A program made the translations under genes and the position numbers. Under the pieces are notes generated by a model, which did not search any database, had not been told where the DNA came from, and saw only the letters and a program-made list of their open reading frames with translations. Positions 10,330 through 22,177 of a stretch of DNA of 64,000 nucleotides are shown here, one piece after another. The stretch comes from Euphorbia lathyris (lineage: Eukaryota > Streptophyta > Magnoliopsida > Malpighiales > Euphorbiaceae), in the NCBI RefSeq assembly GCF_963576675.1, contig NC_088918.1:35869501-35933500 (forward strand). Reading direction: 5' to 3'. How positions within the stretch are numbered: position 1 is the first letter of the stretch; the number at the start of each line of letters is the position of its first letter.

Positions 10330-11661
10330 TGTTGAAACACCTTTCCACATGATTTTGATTTGACAAAATTATTTATGTGAATGATAAAAATATTCTAACA
10401 CATTAAATTTAAATGCTTTGATTTATTCACACTAATGTGTTTGTTCAATGTTGAGTTAATTTGATTTATAAGACATTAAGATAAAAAGCCTAAAGGCCCA
10501 TAAGAGGAAGTCAAGCCCAAGTCAACAGATCAAGACCTCACGGCCCAGGAAGACAAAACGCAGTCGTTTTAAGCAAAGCACTAACTTAGCATGAAGAAGG
10601 GTCGAGAAGCCTTCTATCAATTGCTTCAAGATGAAGCTGTTGAGTTAAACGACAAGAAGTACAAGTCAGCGGCAGAACAGATCCAACTTAGAGACAAAGT
10701 ATTTCTACTTTGGGTAAAGCTCAGAAGACGCAGTAAGCTGTCTGGAAGACTTTACTATTAATGTCGAAACATTCTGTTCATCCGACGAAAAGCCGCTGAG
10801 CACTGCTATAGACAGAAGATACAAGAATCTCATTGGCCAACGACACTGAGCACGTCCAGAGTGAAAGCGACAGGAAGCCGTTAGCCTCCAACGGTTATTT
10901 CGAAATTCAAAATCACCGGTGCTTGAAGTGTCACTATAAATAGGCCTTTCAAATGCTTCATTCGATGCAGATCTTCAATCAAGTCGAAACGCTGACTAAA
11001 TTCATACTTGAAGTTCTGTGAGAAAAGCAAAGCAAATCTTACACCAATTCCAATCATTGTGTAAAAGTCTAGAGTGATTTCATTCATCTAAAGTGTCTTA
11101 GCAATTGTTGTTTAGGACAAACACTTATCATTTCTAGAAGAATGGAAAGGAGAAGCTGAGTACTCGGTTATAGTACTCAGCGGTAGTTATAAGAGTGAGT
11201 AGAGGAATAAAGGAAGGTACTCTTGTATACTTAGCTTCTGTTGTAAAAGGTTTCGTGCTCTACCTTTAAAGAGCTCAGTAGAGGATTCAAAAAGCTCGGA
11301 ACGAGTTCCGGGGACTGGACGTAGGCGGAGAGGCCGAACCAGGATATGTCTGCTGAGTAACATATTTCTAACCTTTAAACTCCTTTATATATTGCTTGCA
11401 ATAAAACTGACTAAGTAACGAACTCACGCTGAGTTGAGTGCACTAAGAAGCTGAGTTCGGGAATAGACTTAAGTGCTATCTCCTGACTCAAGGAAAGAAA
11501 CAGACTTAGTCACCAGTTGACTAAGCTTGTGTCTTAAAATTACTTAGCGCCGCTATGTAAACCTTTTCACAAAGGAAAGAAGTCAGCTTTAACGGACAAA
11601 ATTTTAAATAGTTCCTATCCGCCCCTTGGAACTAACCTTGTCACGTTATACGGGACCAACA
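10330..11661 (+). repeat. 3' LTR of plus-strand copia element
   Basis: 1332 bp, TGTTGAAACACC to ACCAACA. TATA box CTATAAATAGG at 10934-10944, giving an R start near 10970. The conserved block GGACGTAGGCGGAGAGGCCGA then ACCAGG at about 11319-11343 matches the minus-strand LTR. The predicted 5-bp target duplication is CAAAG at 11662-11666; its partner lies outside the window. Confidence 0.88.
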
Positions 11662-11786
11662 CAAAGCTCGGCTTGGGCTCGACTCGTTAATTTTATAGCA
11701 AGCTCGGCTCGGGCTCGAGCTCGTAAATTTTATAGCGAACTGAGCTTGAGCATGCCAAAGCTCGGCTCGGCTCGATTACAGCCCTA
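11662..11786. mobile_element. End of an AGCTCGGCTCG-repeat hAT-type element, cut by the copia insertion
   Basis: About 125 bp of AGCTCGGCTCG repeats ending CGATTACAGCCCTA; reversed, this reads TAGGGCTGTAATCGAGCC. It resembles the ends of the complete element at 20840-22038 (TAGGAGTGTAAACGAGC). The copia 3' LTR ends directly against it, so the other end should lie left of the window. Confidence 0.55.
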
Positions 11787-12739
11787 CTAAAAGGCACTGC
11801 TTTCTACTAGTATGAGTCCTTAGGGACCGAGACCATCACCAGCTTTAAGCAGATGTCTATATTAAAACCGGTTTTGATAATTAGACTACTAAATTTTAAA
11901 GATATGTTATTATATTCTTATTAATCAAATTAGGCCTTAGATAATTTCATTCTAAGATAATATCTAAACTAAAGGTTTAAAGCATACAAATTATTTTTTT
12001 TAGTACACTACAAAGTTTTAAATATTTTTTTTTACTCAAAACATAATTAAACATGTAGTATGCAAGTTGTCTTACAAAGATGTGTCTATTTTAACACTTT
12101 CATATATAAATATACTTTGCACTTTTAAATGAAAATACATTTTATGATATTAACCCAATAAGAAGGATTAAATATCATATTTTATAAAATTTTGGATAAT
12201 ATTTTTAAGTATTTTTTTGCCATATATATTCGGCCAAATGCAAGAGTAATCAAGTTTACCTTATCATCATTTACCCAAATCAAAGTTGAATGCTATTTAT
12301 TTTGTAAAATCTTCCAAAATCTATGATCCTTACTAGATTTTGTGTTGCCAAAAAAAAAAAAAAAAACAATGTTAAGTTGACTTTTCTTTTAAAGTTTGAA
12401 ACATCAAGTTAATTATCAAATTAATTTGTATTACTTCAGAACAAGTTGAAGTTGAAGTTATTTTGTATTCAAGTTACTCCATCTAAAGGATAAGTTGAAG
12501 TTCAAACTAATTTGTATTCAAATTACTACATATAAAAGGACAAAAATCCAAATGAAAAGTAAAACGTATATATTCAGCCAAAGAAGAGGACCAATAGGAT
12601 AATTTCTCCACCAATATTAATTTTTTTAATTCAAAGTTTAATTCTAACAGTCACCTTTGTTCATGAACATCCGTGTTCATTCGTGAATAGTCGTGTCTGT
12701 TCGAATTATATATATAATTCAAACAGTCAGTCTTATACA
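11787..12739. other. AT-rich spacer, no gene
   Basis: No supported coding sequence. It holds an 18-A run at about 12350-12367 and an imperfect tandem duplication of about 55 bp at 12440-12545 (AAGTTGAAGTT... TTTGTATTCAA). Confidence 0.6.
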
Positions 12740-12779
12740 CTACTGCAAAAACGAAATTTATAGATTTTTGCTCTTTGAA

Positions 12780-12965
12780 ATTATTTTGGTTTCTATTCTG
12801 TTCAAAGTATTGTTTCTTCTCTTTGTCTGGTGATACACATGGTAAGAGTTTGCTTACGTATCTGTTATAGCCTGGGAGAGGATCGTGAATAGCGACAAAA
12901 TCTGTCTTAAGGAGATTGTTAATACATGCCTCAGATTTTTGTTCGTTCGTACACTATTTTAGGTT
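12780..12965 (-). repeat. Interspersed repeat, second copy at 22045-22170
   Basis: Read on the minus strand, CTTAAGACAGATT, a CCTCTCCCAGG-like block, TATAACAGAT and GTATCACCAGA occur in the same order and similar spacing as CTTAAGACAGATT, CGTCTCCCAAGG, TATAACGGAT and GTATCACCAGA on the plus strand at 22071-22160. Class unknown. Confidence 0.5.
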
Positions 12966-13084
12966 TTGCGTTATAATTTTGTTCTTTAGTTTACAGTTCT
13001 AGTGTTACACACACTATCATTTAATTTATGTTCTTGTAAATTTAATATTTCTGTATTTTGTTTTGATTTGGTTAATTACCGATA

Positions 13085-13310
13085 ACAAAATTGATTGAAA
13101 TTGACCGAAACAAAAAAACCAACATGAAAAAAATAGACAACATAGGAGAAATTTGATATAAGTAAATGAAGGAGAAAAAAAAAGACTGATATTGGTTTGA
13201 AATAGACTCAAAACGAGTCAAATTGACTGAAATTAACCGCAACGAAAAAAATGAAAATAATAGGTAATATAAGAGTAATTTTGTATAATTAAACGAAGAA
13301 AACAATAAAA
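13085..13310. repeat. Imperfect tandem repeat, period about 130 bp
   Basis: ATTGATTGAAATTGACCGAAAC followed by an AAAAA tract and GGAGAAATTTGATATAAGTAAATGAAGGAG recurs at about 13222-13305 with substitutions. A third trace (GGAACTAACCGAAACGAAAA) lies at 13528. No coding function. Confidence 0.5.
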
Positions 13311-14351
13311 AAAAGGCAATAAAGGAGCAATTTTACTAATTAAGGTTGATTTGAGTGGTTAAGGGCATCAAATCGTTTAACTTAGATTTCGAATTCGGAT
13401 CCTAGTGTATGCAAAATACTTTAATTGGGAGAAGATCGGCTTGAAGGGTGTCTGACGAGTCTCGAACCGAAAAATTGAACAACCCATAAAAAAAATATAT
13501 ATATAAAAAAAGTGATTAAAATTTGATTGGAACTAACCGAAACGAAAAAATCAAGAACAAAATGAACTTTATTTTTGTTAGGGGTTAGAACTTCCATTTT
13601 GTGACCAGTTTAATCAATTTATTAACAGATTAACGACTTTCTTTTTCTTTTCTTTTTATTTTATTTAAATGAGAAGAGATTTTTAGGTCATTTTTTAAGA
13701 TTAACGAAATTATTCTTATTGCAAATAATTAATTTAGTTGGAATTAACTGTGCAAAGTATTTGAAATATATTGTTTAATGAAATTTGATTGTAGATGTTG
13801 CATTTTTCCATCCTACGTCAAAAATTGGGGAAATTATTATTCGAAGCACTTGATTCTCAACGTCAAACCACGAGTATTATAAAAGATCTCACTATTTTAA
13901 TTATTATATAGAATCACAATATGCTTAATACAAGAACTCCAAAGATTCTAGAATTTGAAAAGCAATTGCACAAAAGGAATCACAAGTTATCACAATTCAA
14001 CACTACTGAAAACTTTGCATCATATAATTATGAAAATGGTTTGAGTAAGACTATGGATACTAGTACTGTCTTAGTTTTAGAAACACACTTCAATACTAAG
14101 AGAACACATTGTCAAGCAAGTAATGTTATCAGACTCGGACCAGATCAACTGATTGAACTGAAAATCGGCCACATTTTCAGTCTGGATGTTATTCCTTTTT
14201 TTAATCCTCAACGGATCAAATTGAACCGGAGTCAAATCGGGAACTGATATGACTCTGGTTCTTTAATTATTATTTATTTTTCAAGAAAACTAACCAAAAA
14301 GAAGAAACCTAAAATAGAAAAGTAAAATACTAAGGGTCCGTTTGTTTTACC
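13311..14351. other. Spacer, no recognisable gene
   Basis: AT-rich. A 108-codon open frame at 13921-14247 has no domain I recognise. Its second half is a low-complexity stretch of the sort common in old plant repeats, so I do not call it a gene. Confidence 0.5.
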
Positions 14352-14846
14352 CAGTGTTGTAAAAATCGGTCAAGTCAGCGACTAATCGGTCGATATATCG
14401 GTGATTTTTACAACACCGACCGATTTTATATAACTAGTCGGTATAAGTCGGGAGCCCGATTTTGTTCCGTCTAGGCAGTTCAAATCGGGTTAAGTCGGAC
14501 AAGTCGGGTTAGGCGAAAAAAATCGGCTGAAATGGGTTAAAATCGACCCAATTTATAAATTACAATTAGTAAAAAATAATACAAGTAATTAGTATTAACT
14601 AATAACTATTTTATTATTTATTTAAAATAAATATTTATATTTTTCTATTAAATAATATTTATTATTATTATTTTTAGATAGTATAATTTATATTTTAAAT
14701 GTGGTTATATAATATTTATTTAATATAAATCTAAAAAATAGAAAAATACAAATCCGATTAATCACCGATTAATCTTCGATTAATCCCCGATTAATCTTTG
14801 GAGGTATTGTCCGTCCGACTAGCGCCTAGCGACTTTTACAACACTG
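14352..14846. mobile_element. hAT-type MITE, 495 bp
   Basis: Terminal inverted repeats CAGTGTTGTAAAAATCGG at the left and, reversed, CAGTGTTGTAAAAGTCGC at the right. A perfect 8-bp target duplication GTTTTACC lies at 14344-14351 and 14847-14854. The interior is AT-rich with repeated ATTAATC...CGATTAATC words near both ends and no coding capacity. An 8-bp duplication with CAGTG ends fits the hAT superfamily. It depends on a transposase made elsewhere. Confidence 0.88.
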
Positions 14847-14854
14847 GTTTTACC

Positions 14855-17800
14855 TACTGTTTGTTGTTACTATTTGTTGTTATGGTTTGCTGTTTACTGT
14901 TACTGTTACAGTTTGTTGTTTGCTGTTGGAAAAAACTGTTTTTTCAAAAAGCAGAGATTTTCCGCTTTTGTAAAATGTTGTTTTTCGGGTGTAAAAAGCA
15001 AACATGAGATCACTAACCAAACACCTAATGCTGCTTTTCAGATGTAAAAGGTAAACAAGATGTCACTAACCAAACACATAAAACTCCCCCTTTTGAAGTG
15101 AAAATGCAAAAAGGAGCCTGAAAATGAGCAACCAAACACCCCATAAAACTAAAAGTTAACAAAAACAAAGTAATTTTGCTTCTTTTGAATGTGTTGCTCC
15201 GGTTCTTCCTTAATCCATTCGACAACTTTGAGTCTTTATGCCTGAGGTTAATTGGTGAAACTCGGGTACATCTTTAATTATTTGGATGATTTTTCATGTC
15301 TTACGTCAACTTTTCGTTCCACCAAGACAAGCAAAGGACCTTTGATAATTAGCATTGTTGGGTGGGAAAATTCGTTGTCTAGCTGGCTTAGATAAAGAAT
15401 GCGACTCTGCAATGTTGTAAAGGTGTTGATACCGTTGTGGCATAACTAGAGTTCTGATTATATGCTTAATATGTGTATATGTTAACTCGAGTCGTGCTTT
15501 TAGAAGATATCTAACATCACAAGTATGACATTGCAAATTAACTAATATATAAAGCATGATATTGCAAATTAACTAAACCACAAGTATTGTTTCACCGAAA
15601 AATTGATTCACAAACCTTTTAGTTGTAAACTTCACAAACTTCGAATTTGTAAACTTTTAAACCACAGACTTATATTTATAAATTAGCCCAACTATAAAAT
15701 TTAATTATATATATATATATTTCAAATAATTGATGTTTTATAGAATGGAGTGAGTGGATTGTTAGTAGTGAAAAAAGTGACACATTTTGACCACTTACTC
15801 CAAAAGCACACATATGCTTATAGTATTAGTTATTTATATCGCTAATTAAGAAAAATGAATGGCCTATATATATATATATGGTCAAAAAAGTAGGACATAA
15901 TTGATAACAAAGGTCCTTTATTTTCAACAAAGGCTGCGTTTTAATGTTCCCTTTTGCACACAAATTAGGACATACCCAATTAATCATCAAAAAAGTATGC
16001 TATATTTTTGGTGGCTGCCTACCCTTATTACTTTTTGCATCTCTAATTTCTTTGATTTGGATATTGTGAAATTCTTCCTAGTCACAAGTTTTTGTCCAAT
16101 ATTGGATATTGGGACAATTTAGTATCCAAAACTGAAAGACAAAAACACAATTTTTTGAAAAGTTCAAATAAAAATTATTAAAGTTGTGGATATAAACATT
16201 CTTGAATTGAAGCACTGCTATTATTTTGTGTTTGATTAGTTTGTGTTCTGTAGCTCTGATGTTAACGTTGGACTCTTATTAGGGCATTTACTCTTTTTGG
16301 CCCAAGCCCAATAAAAGTTTGTGTCATCATCCATATCATATGCCTTTCATCCTCTCAAAACCTTCTATTTCACAATATACTTTTTCACATTTATTTTAAT
16401 TAATAAAATACTAATATTATATAAATTATAGATTTTAAACTGTAGTCCAAAACTATAAAATTTAAAATACATACTTTAAAATATATAATGTGTTATGAAA
16501 TTATTGACTACATGATATACCATTATTAATTTGGGAAAACAAGTTAATAAAAAAAATTGTTCAGTAAGATTTCAATAAAAACAATCAATCAAAAAAAATA
16601 TAAATCACATATATAAATATATGAGAAATGAAAAAAATAAAAAAAAAGGGTGCATGAATGTGGAAATGAAAAGAAAGTCCAAGTGAAAGTGAGCATTGTC
16701 CCCCTTCAAATCGAACAACCCCACAAATCATCACACAAATTAACTCTTTCATATGCCCTATATTTTTAGAAACTTAACTAGTAAGGGACATTACAACAGA
16801 TACTGCTTTTATATAAACTTCATATATAAAAGGATTTAGTACGAGAATGTGATAGCTATTCAATTAAACTGGCTTATTGTTTTAGAAGGACGGATGATTT
16901 AGATTATATATTTTTTTTTAGTAAGACTATATTTGTTATTATTATTAAATCTCGAGTTGATACCCATTTCCAAGTAACTACCATGATAGTGACTGCACTT
17001 TGGCATATGAACCTTAATATTTTATAATAATTGATGGAATAATGGACCGACATTAATGTGTTTAGTTTAGTTTGGAGGGCTACAAGATTGATTAATTAAT
17101 TAATACTAGTTTTTGTATAACTAATTAAAGTAGAAAATGACAATATAACTCTAGATTTTGTATTTTAATGTCTTAGTTATAGCTGTCCCCTCGTGCTAAG
17201 AGTACCTCCATTTGGAATTTGGATTATGGGCAGGCAACGTTTCATTTTCTTAAATTAATTTTCTACGGCTAATAAAAATTATTCTTCTAAGCATATAATT
17301 ATTATTTTTTAAACAACCCCAACAACATTTTTCTAGCTACTTGTATATAAAATATTTAGGTCTATATACTATGTTAGGTATTTGAGATTCTTGAAAAATA
17401 CAATTAGGGGATTTGTTGATCAATTTGTATTTTTTTTTAATATAGTATAATTAAGTTAATTAAAAAATGAAAGTGCCTACTAAATTTTGATTCCTTGTGC
17501 TTTTCAAATAATAATAAAGGGATTTTAACATATTTTATTTTGTGGGATTTATTATATTATCAGGTTAGATTTAATTTTGGTGGACTCTAATTAAGTATGA
17601 TGTGACTCAGTTTTGCCTTTACTAATTACTAAGAAAGCTTGTGAATTAATTTTATATTATATTATTTTAATCCTTAGAGATATTTTCGTTAATTATGATC
17701 GATAATTTCTGTAAGTTTAAGTTAAATCCACATTTAGACAAATTATAGTTAGTAATCCTACTATTAAATCTATGTTTAGTTAGTTAATAGAGTTAACGGT

Positions 17801-18010
17801 TTAGTTGTCATTCTTGTTTTGATGGACAAGTTTTTTTTTTTGGTTGACATTTGATGGAAAAGTTTAGTTTAGATTATCATGATTAGTTTAGTAGATTAAC
17901 TATGCAAAACTCTCTAACTGTTTTTTAACTTGTTCCTTTCAACTTTATAATCCAAGCCGGCAAATTGGAATCTAAATTATGCATAATGTTAATTAGAGGC
18001 TCATATGTAT
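14855..18010. other. AT-rich spacer with repeat traces, no gene
   Basis: No supported gene. 14855-15150 is repetitive (TTTGTTGTTAC words, then three copies of AACCAAACAC), similar to MITE ends that read GGTGTTTGGTT. It may belong with GGGTCCGTTTG at 14336, which would make a larger element holding the 495-bp MITE, but I find no clear target duplication. The rest is unique-looking AT-rich DNA. Confidence 0.45.
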
Positions 18011-18014
18011 ATAC

Positions 18015-18100
18015 AGGGCCGGCTTGCTTTTAAGGCAGCCAAGGCTACCGTCTAGGGCCCCAAAACAAATAGAGCCTCATATATATCTTTAGTTTAATAT
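18015..18100 (+). mobile_element. Possible hAT terminus (CAGGGCCGGC)
   Basis: CAGGGCCGGCTTGC, then AAGGCAGCCAAGGC and CTAGGGCCCCAAAA. This is the usual appearance of one end of a widespread plant hAT-type repeat. The other end was not found, so extent is unknown. Confidence 0.45.
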
Positions 18101-18379
18101 ATTAGACCATTATGAAATTTAATTTATCCTATATATATATATATATCAAATCCATATTTTATATATGTCTGTCAAATCCGTATTTTACTGTTTATCAAAA
18201 TCTTACAACGTCTTTTTTCTTTAACTTTAAATAACATAAAAAAATAGCTATATATACTTTACATGAATTAATTTTATTATCTATTAAAAATGAAACATTA
18301 AAAGACATTGAATTCAAAATTTTGATTAGTGATTTTGCATCGGTTAGAATAATTTTTAAATAAATATTAAATTTTATAT

Positions 18380-18385
<6 letters not shown>

Positions 18386-18413
<28 letters not shown>
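18386..18413. repeat. (TA)n microsatellite
   Basis: 28 bases of alternating TA. A second run of about 30 bases lies at 18837-18867. Confidence 0.9.
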
Positions 18414-18416
<3 letters not shown>

Positions 18417-18835
18417 TTAAAATTAAATTTATTATAAAATAATAAGTTAATAAAAAATAACTATAATATAATTCAACAATTTAATTAAATACAAATAACA
18501 TTTAATTAGTATTATAATTAGATTGATTAAGTATAAAAATAATAACAATATTTACAGAATATATATAATTGTATTAATAATTTTAGAAATTCATACAAAG
18601 TCGGGGATTAGATCAACAAGGGACGAGGAGTGTGTTCCGAATTTGGAATAAAAAATTCTCTATCCAACATTTGATTGAGAATTGTTTTGAGGATTTCTCG
18701 TTTCGCCAAGGCAAGTCCCAATGGAGACAGAGAATCTCTATCTGTTAACAACTCTAGAAAATATACCACTGACTTTTTTTTCAAATTTATGTTAAACTAC
18801 AATTGCATTTCGATTTGTTTTCTCAATTAAAGTCG

Positions 18836-18867
<32 letters not shown>

Positions 18868-19437
18868 TTGCTAGTGTTAACAATTAAATCTTTTATCTTT
18901 TTACTCTTAACCATATATAATAGAGATACTTAAAAAGAAGATGAAAACTTATTTGTACAATTTCTCATTATTTTTAACATCATTAATAATTGAATTGTTC
19001 TCTTTTTAGCTGAGACCCGTTCTCTCTCTTTCCTTGTGAAAGTCGTGTTGTCTTTCCTTGTGAAAGTTGTCACCGACGGTTTCTTTTTAGGGTTCAGCCT
19101 TGCTTGTTTTACCGACGGCGCTGTCTCACTCCTTCCTCTCCTCGTCTTCCTTCCATCTCTAAATCGCGCATCCCCTTATTATTTGTGTTGATTTTCCACG
19201 ATTCCCCTACCTTGAAATAACGAAACTGAGCCTTCTCATCTCTGTTTTCGGCTGCTCTCCTCCACCTTATGTTCTCATTTCCTCCTTAAAACCGCCCTTA
19301 CTTCTGGTATTTCTGGTTTTGCCACCTCTCCCCTACCTTGAAATTACAAACTCCATTCTCTGCTATACCTATTTCAATTTCTCTCTCCCCGACCCCCAAT
19401 TTCTCTGGTTTTGGTAACTTAACTTTTCGATCTCCCC

Positions 19438-20672
19438 TTGCTTTTGTGCTCCGATGGAAAAGGGTATGGCATTGCTCCAAATGAGTTCGACGGGATCGAT
19501 ATTGGTCTTCCCTCGCCTGCTAAGGTTAGTACTAATAATGGTTTGTGTATGGTTGGACGCTTTGTGGTTGACAAAGTGGTGAATTTCAACACAATGAAGA
19601 ATAAGATGGCAGATCTTTGACGTCTGGGTCGTGGTATTGCTATACAGGAAATCAGCTCTAATCTATTTTCTTTCGAATTTCCATCCATAAAGTTGATAAA
19701 GATCGCATCCTTACTGGCGGACCGTGGTCTTTAGACAACTACAATTTGATTCTGAATGATTGGGTTCAGGGCTCGAATCCTCAGAGTATTGGGTTGAATT
19801 GTATGGATGTCTGGGTTCAGGTATATGATTTACCTATAGCATCAATGTCGAAACATTTGGGTAAGCAGATTGCTAATTTCATTGGTACATTTATTGAATA
19901 CGATGCAAACAACAACAGTGTTATCAGGAGACTGTACATGCATAAATTACTATACATTTATTGAATATGATGCAAACAACAACAGTGTTAAAATTGATGT
20001 TAGAAAGCCTCTCGAATAGATTAAAAAATCAGACGTTCGTAATAGGATTGGTCATTTGTGTCCTTTAAGTATGAGCAGTTGGGCACCTAATGTTATCCGT
20101 GTGGCTTGCTTGTACACTCAGAGCAGTTTTGTGAAAAGCTTTTTTTTACCAGAGTCGAAGGATATGACGCGAGACTGGAGAAATTGGTTGAGAGTGCCGA
20201 TTCAGTATGGGGGTTCCTAGAACTCTTCGAAATGGTTGGGGGAAGTAGGTAATAACAGTGAGGGCAGACTAAAGAGAGTTGAGGTCTCGATCTTTAAAAA
20301 TCCTAGGGTTCTAATGTCGATTTCTCTAATAGGCACTACCTGCACGACATTAAGGGAAATTCGAGCATCAGTAATATACCGAATATCATGGCTAACTCCT
20401 CCCAAAAAAGCAAGCAATCAAGAAGGAACTAAGGGTGGGATTCCTAGCTTTCAAAAAACAGTGGAAGACACGGATATGGTGAAGGAGGAAGAAGTGGGTC
20501 TTGAGTTTCTTGAGGACCGCAAATGTCGAAGGTCGGAGGTTGTTTTAAGTTTAGGGCGGGCTCCAGAGAATGCAATCAATAGCACTATTCAAGCCAAAAC
20601 TCAACAAGAGGTTCCTATTTCTTATCCTGATACGGGTGCCTCTTTTAATATTGAAGCGACGAGGATAAAATA
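19438..20672 (+). pseudogene. LINE ORF1-like protein (DUF4283 plus CCHC knuckle), broken
   Basis: Fragments in different frames. 'GRFVVDKVVNFNTMKNKMADL' to stop at 19620, continuing with 'EISSNLFSFQF', matches the DUF4283 block that opens plant L1-type ORF1 proteins; compare 'MKNTLAAIWRP...YLFQFYHELD' in the LINE at 24.5 kb. 'GLNCMDVWVQVYDLP' (19790-19835) is the next conserved block. In another frame near 20090-20140 a zinc knuckle C-x2-C-x4-H-x4-C (CYPCGLLVHSEQFC) can be read. The C-terminal 145 codons (20236-20673) are open but low in conserved features. ORF1 proteins bind element RNA. At least three frameshifts or stops make it non-functional. Confidence 0.7.
19891..19989 (+). repeat. Short tandem duplication inside LINE ORF1 relic
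   Basis: TTTATTGAATACGATGCAAA followed by CAACAACAGTGTTA is repeated about 65 bases later with one change (ATACGA to ATATGA). It adds one of the frame breaks. Confidence 0.8.
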
Positions 20673-21005
20673 AAGTCTATTGTATAAATTAATAAACCAC
20701 AATCAGGATAAAATAGATAATTTATTAACAATGTAACAATTACATAATATAATTATCTATTTAGAGAAGTAAACTGGAAATGGAAAACATAACAACAAAA
20801 TAAATAAACGAAATCAAACCGTAAAGTGAATGTTAACCCTAGGAGTGTAAACGAGCATTGGTAGTTCGCAAACTATTAGAGCTCGGCTTGGTGAAAGCTC
20901 GATCAAAGCTCGGCTCGATAGGGCTCGACTCGAGTTCAAGATCGGCTCGAGCACTAAAGAGCTAAGTCCGAACTTCCCCAAGTTCGGCTTGAAAGCTCAC
21001 GAGCA

Positions 21006-21413
21006 GGCTTGATATATTGCAACTGCCCCCTGAACTTGTCCAAATATTGCAACTGCCCCCCTCAACTTTCAATTGTAACAACTTACCCCTTAAACTTGTC
21101 CAATTGTAAAACATAACCCCAAATTGGAAATTTTTTTACCCCGTACTTGAAGCAACAGTAAAAGCGTTTCTCCGGATTCGTATGACGCCAAAGATCTGAT
21201 TATCACACTCCACGAGTGTTGCAGATTTTGCATTTCACGCATGTCTTCAATTGCAGTCCATGTTAGCAATTTGGGGTTATATTTTACAATTAGACAAGTT
21301 TAAGGGGTAAATTGTTACAATTAGACAAATTCGAGGGGTAAGTTGTTACAATTGAAAGTTTGAGGTGGCAGTTGCATCATTTGGACAAGTTCAGGGGGTT
21401 ATTTGTGTATTAA

Positions 21414-21416
<3 letters not shown>
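21006..21416. mobile_element. Long-inverted-repeat element nested in the hAT element, 411 bp
   Basis: Left arm GGCTTGATATATTGCAACTG, then CCCCCTGAACTTGTCCAAAT. The right arm reversed reads GGCTTAATACACAAATAACC, then CCCTGAACTTGTCCAAATGA. The arms pair over more than 100 bases through CAATTGTAACAACTTACCCC and ACATAACCCCAAATTG. A central loop of about 130 bp is GC-richer. Long imperfect arms starting GGCYT(A/G)ATA resemble the Mutator-like element at 47528-48425, but the right flank is an AT microsatellite, so no 9-bp duplication can be read. Confidence 0.65.
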
Positions 21417-21450
<34 letters not shown>

Positions 21451-21939
21451 CGAAAAAACTTAGATATTTGAGTCTTTAGCTAGACAATTAGGTTTTCATC
21501 ACAATTCCAAACTCAAATAAGATTTAATATATATTTCATTGGTTATTATTAGTTTTCATCACAATTCACAACTCAAATAAGATTTAACCCATCAAAAAAA
21601 TGATACAAAAAACTTAGATATTTGAGTCTTTAGCTAGACAATTAGGTTTTGATAAGGAACAAAATACATTACAAACTTTAATATATATTTCACTATTTGA
21701 AATTTTTCTCCGAGTTTGTGTTTTCCGACCACAAGTATCATCTACTATCCTAGAATCTCGGCAATAACATGATTGTTTTTCTTTATAAATACTTTACACT
21801 CATATGGAGTATGTTATAAGGCTTTATATTTTCTATGCTACTTATTCTATACATGCATGATGAATTCGGTTAAAGCTCGATAAAAGCTCGGCTCGGTCAA
21901 AACTCGACAGATTCGGTCAAAGCTCGGCTCGGTCTAAGC

Positions 21940-22029
21940 TCATCAAAGCTCGGTTCGAGAGGGCTCTGTTCAAGATATTAGCGAGGCAATACCAAGCCTA
22001 CCTAGGGTTCGTCTCGGCTCTGCTCGTTT
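21940..22029 (+). repeat. 90-bp arm A of a perfect inverted repeat (hAT end)
   Basis: Subterminal 90 bases of the hAT element (TCATCAAAGCTCGG to CTGCTCGTTT). Its exact reverse complement is at 22178-22267. Confidence 0.93.
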
Positions 22030-22044
22030 ACACTCCTAGTTAAT

Positions 22045-22170
22045 CCGAGACCTGAACTACTAGTTCCCTTAAGACAGATTGCAACGATTTGGTGACCGTC
22101 TCCCAAGGTATAACGGATTACTAAGGCGAATTCTAATCGTGTGCAAAGGTATCACCAGAAGCAAAAAAAC
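22045..22170 (+). repeat. Interspersed repeat shared with 12780-12965
   Basis: Plus-strand blocks CTTAAGACAGATT, GACCGTCTCCCAAGG, TATAACGGATTACT and GTATCACCAGA match the minus strand at 12780-12965 in order. The hAT element appears to have inserted into this repeat, whose left part would lie before 20832. Confidence 0.5.
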
Positions 22171-22177
22171 AGTAAAA

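Larger units (their letters stand above)
5134..11661 (+). mobile_element. Ty1/copia (Sirevirus-like) element, 3' part, with extra long ORF
   Basis: 3' part of a plus-strand copia element: RT from the 'VYVNQP' motif to RNase H, a noncoding spacer, a long accessory ORF, a multiple polypurine tract and the 3' LTR. Its 5' part was separated by the minus-strand copia insertion ending at 5133 and must lie left of the window. Similar proteins, LTR starts and spacer words show that both elements belong to one family. Three GGGGGAG tracts before the 3' LTR, a gene-sized ORF between pol and LTR, and the tRNA-iMet primer site of the sister copy are features known from Sireviruses (SIRE/Maximus lineage). 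That lineage assignment is inference. Confidence 0.88.
19011..20672 (+). mobile_element. LINE relic: 5' region and ORF1 only
   Basis: A C/T-rich, low-AT segment (19011-19440), unlike the flanking AT-rich DNA, looks like a LINE 5' UTR. It leads into a broken ORF1. No endonuclease or RT follows: after 20672 the sequence is AT-rich. It lacks ORF2 through internal deletion or truncation. Target duplications were not identified. Confidence 0.68.
20840..22038. mobile_element. hAT-type non-autonomous element, 1199 bp, with AGCTCGGCTCG repeats
   Basis: Terminal inverted repeats TAGGAGTGTAAACGAGC at the left and its exact reverse complement ending 22038. The 8-bp target duplication is GTTAACCC (20832-20839) and GTTAATCC (22039-22046), one mismatch. 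Subterminal zones at both ends are packed with AGCTCGGCTCG words, as expected for transposase-binding repeats of hAT elements. No transposase frame. Inside lie an inverted-repeat element (21006-21416), an AT microsatellite (21417-21449) and a 42-bp direct repeat (at about 21455 and 21607). Confidence 0.85.

Noticed and set aside
13921..14247. 108-codon ORF as a possible host gene
   Set aside because: No recognisable domain, repeat-like composition in the second half, no neighbouring exon signals I can support.
15306..15557. 83-codon minus-strand ORF
   Set aside because: No conserved motif; codons look random in AT-rich spacer.
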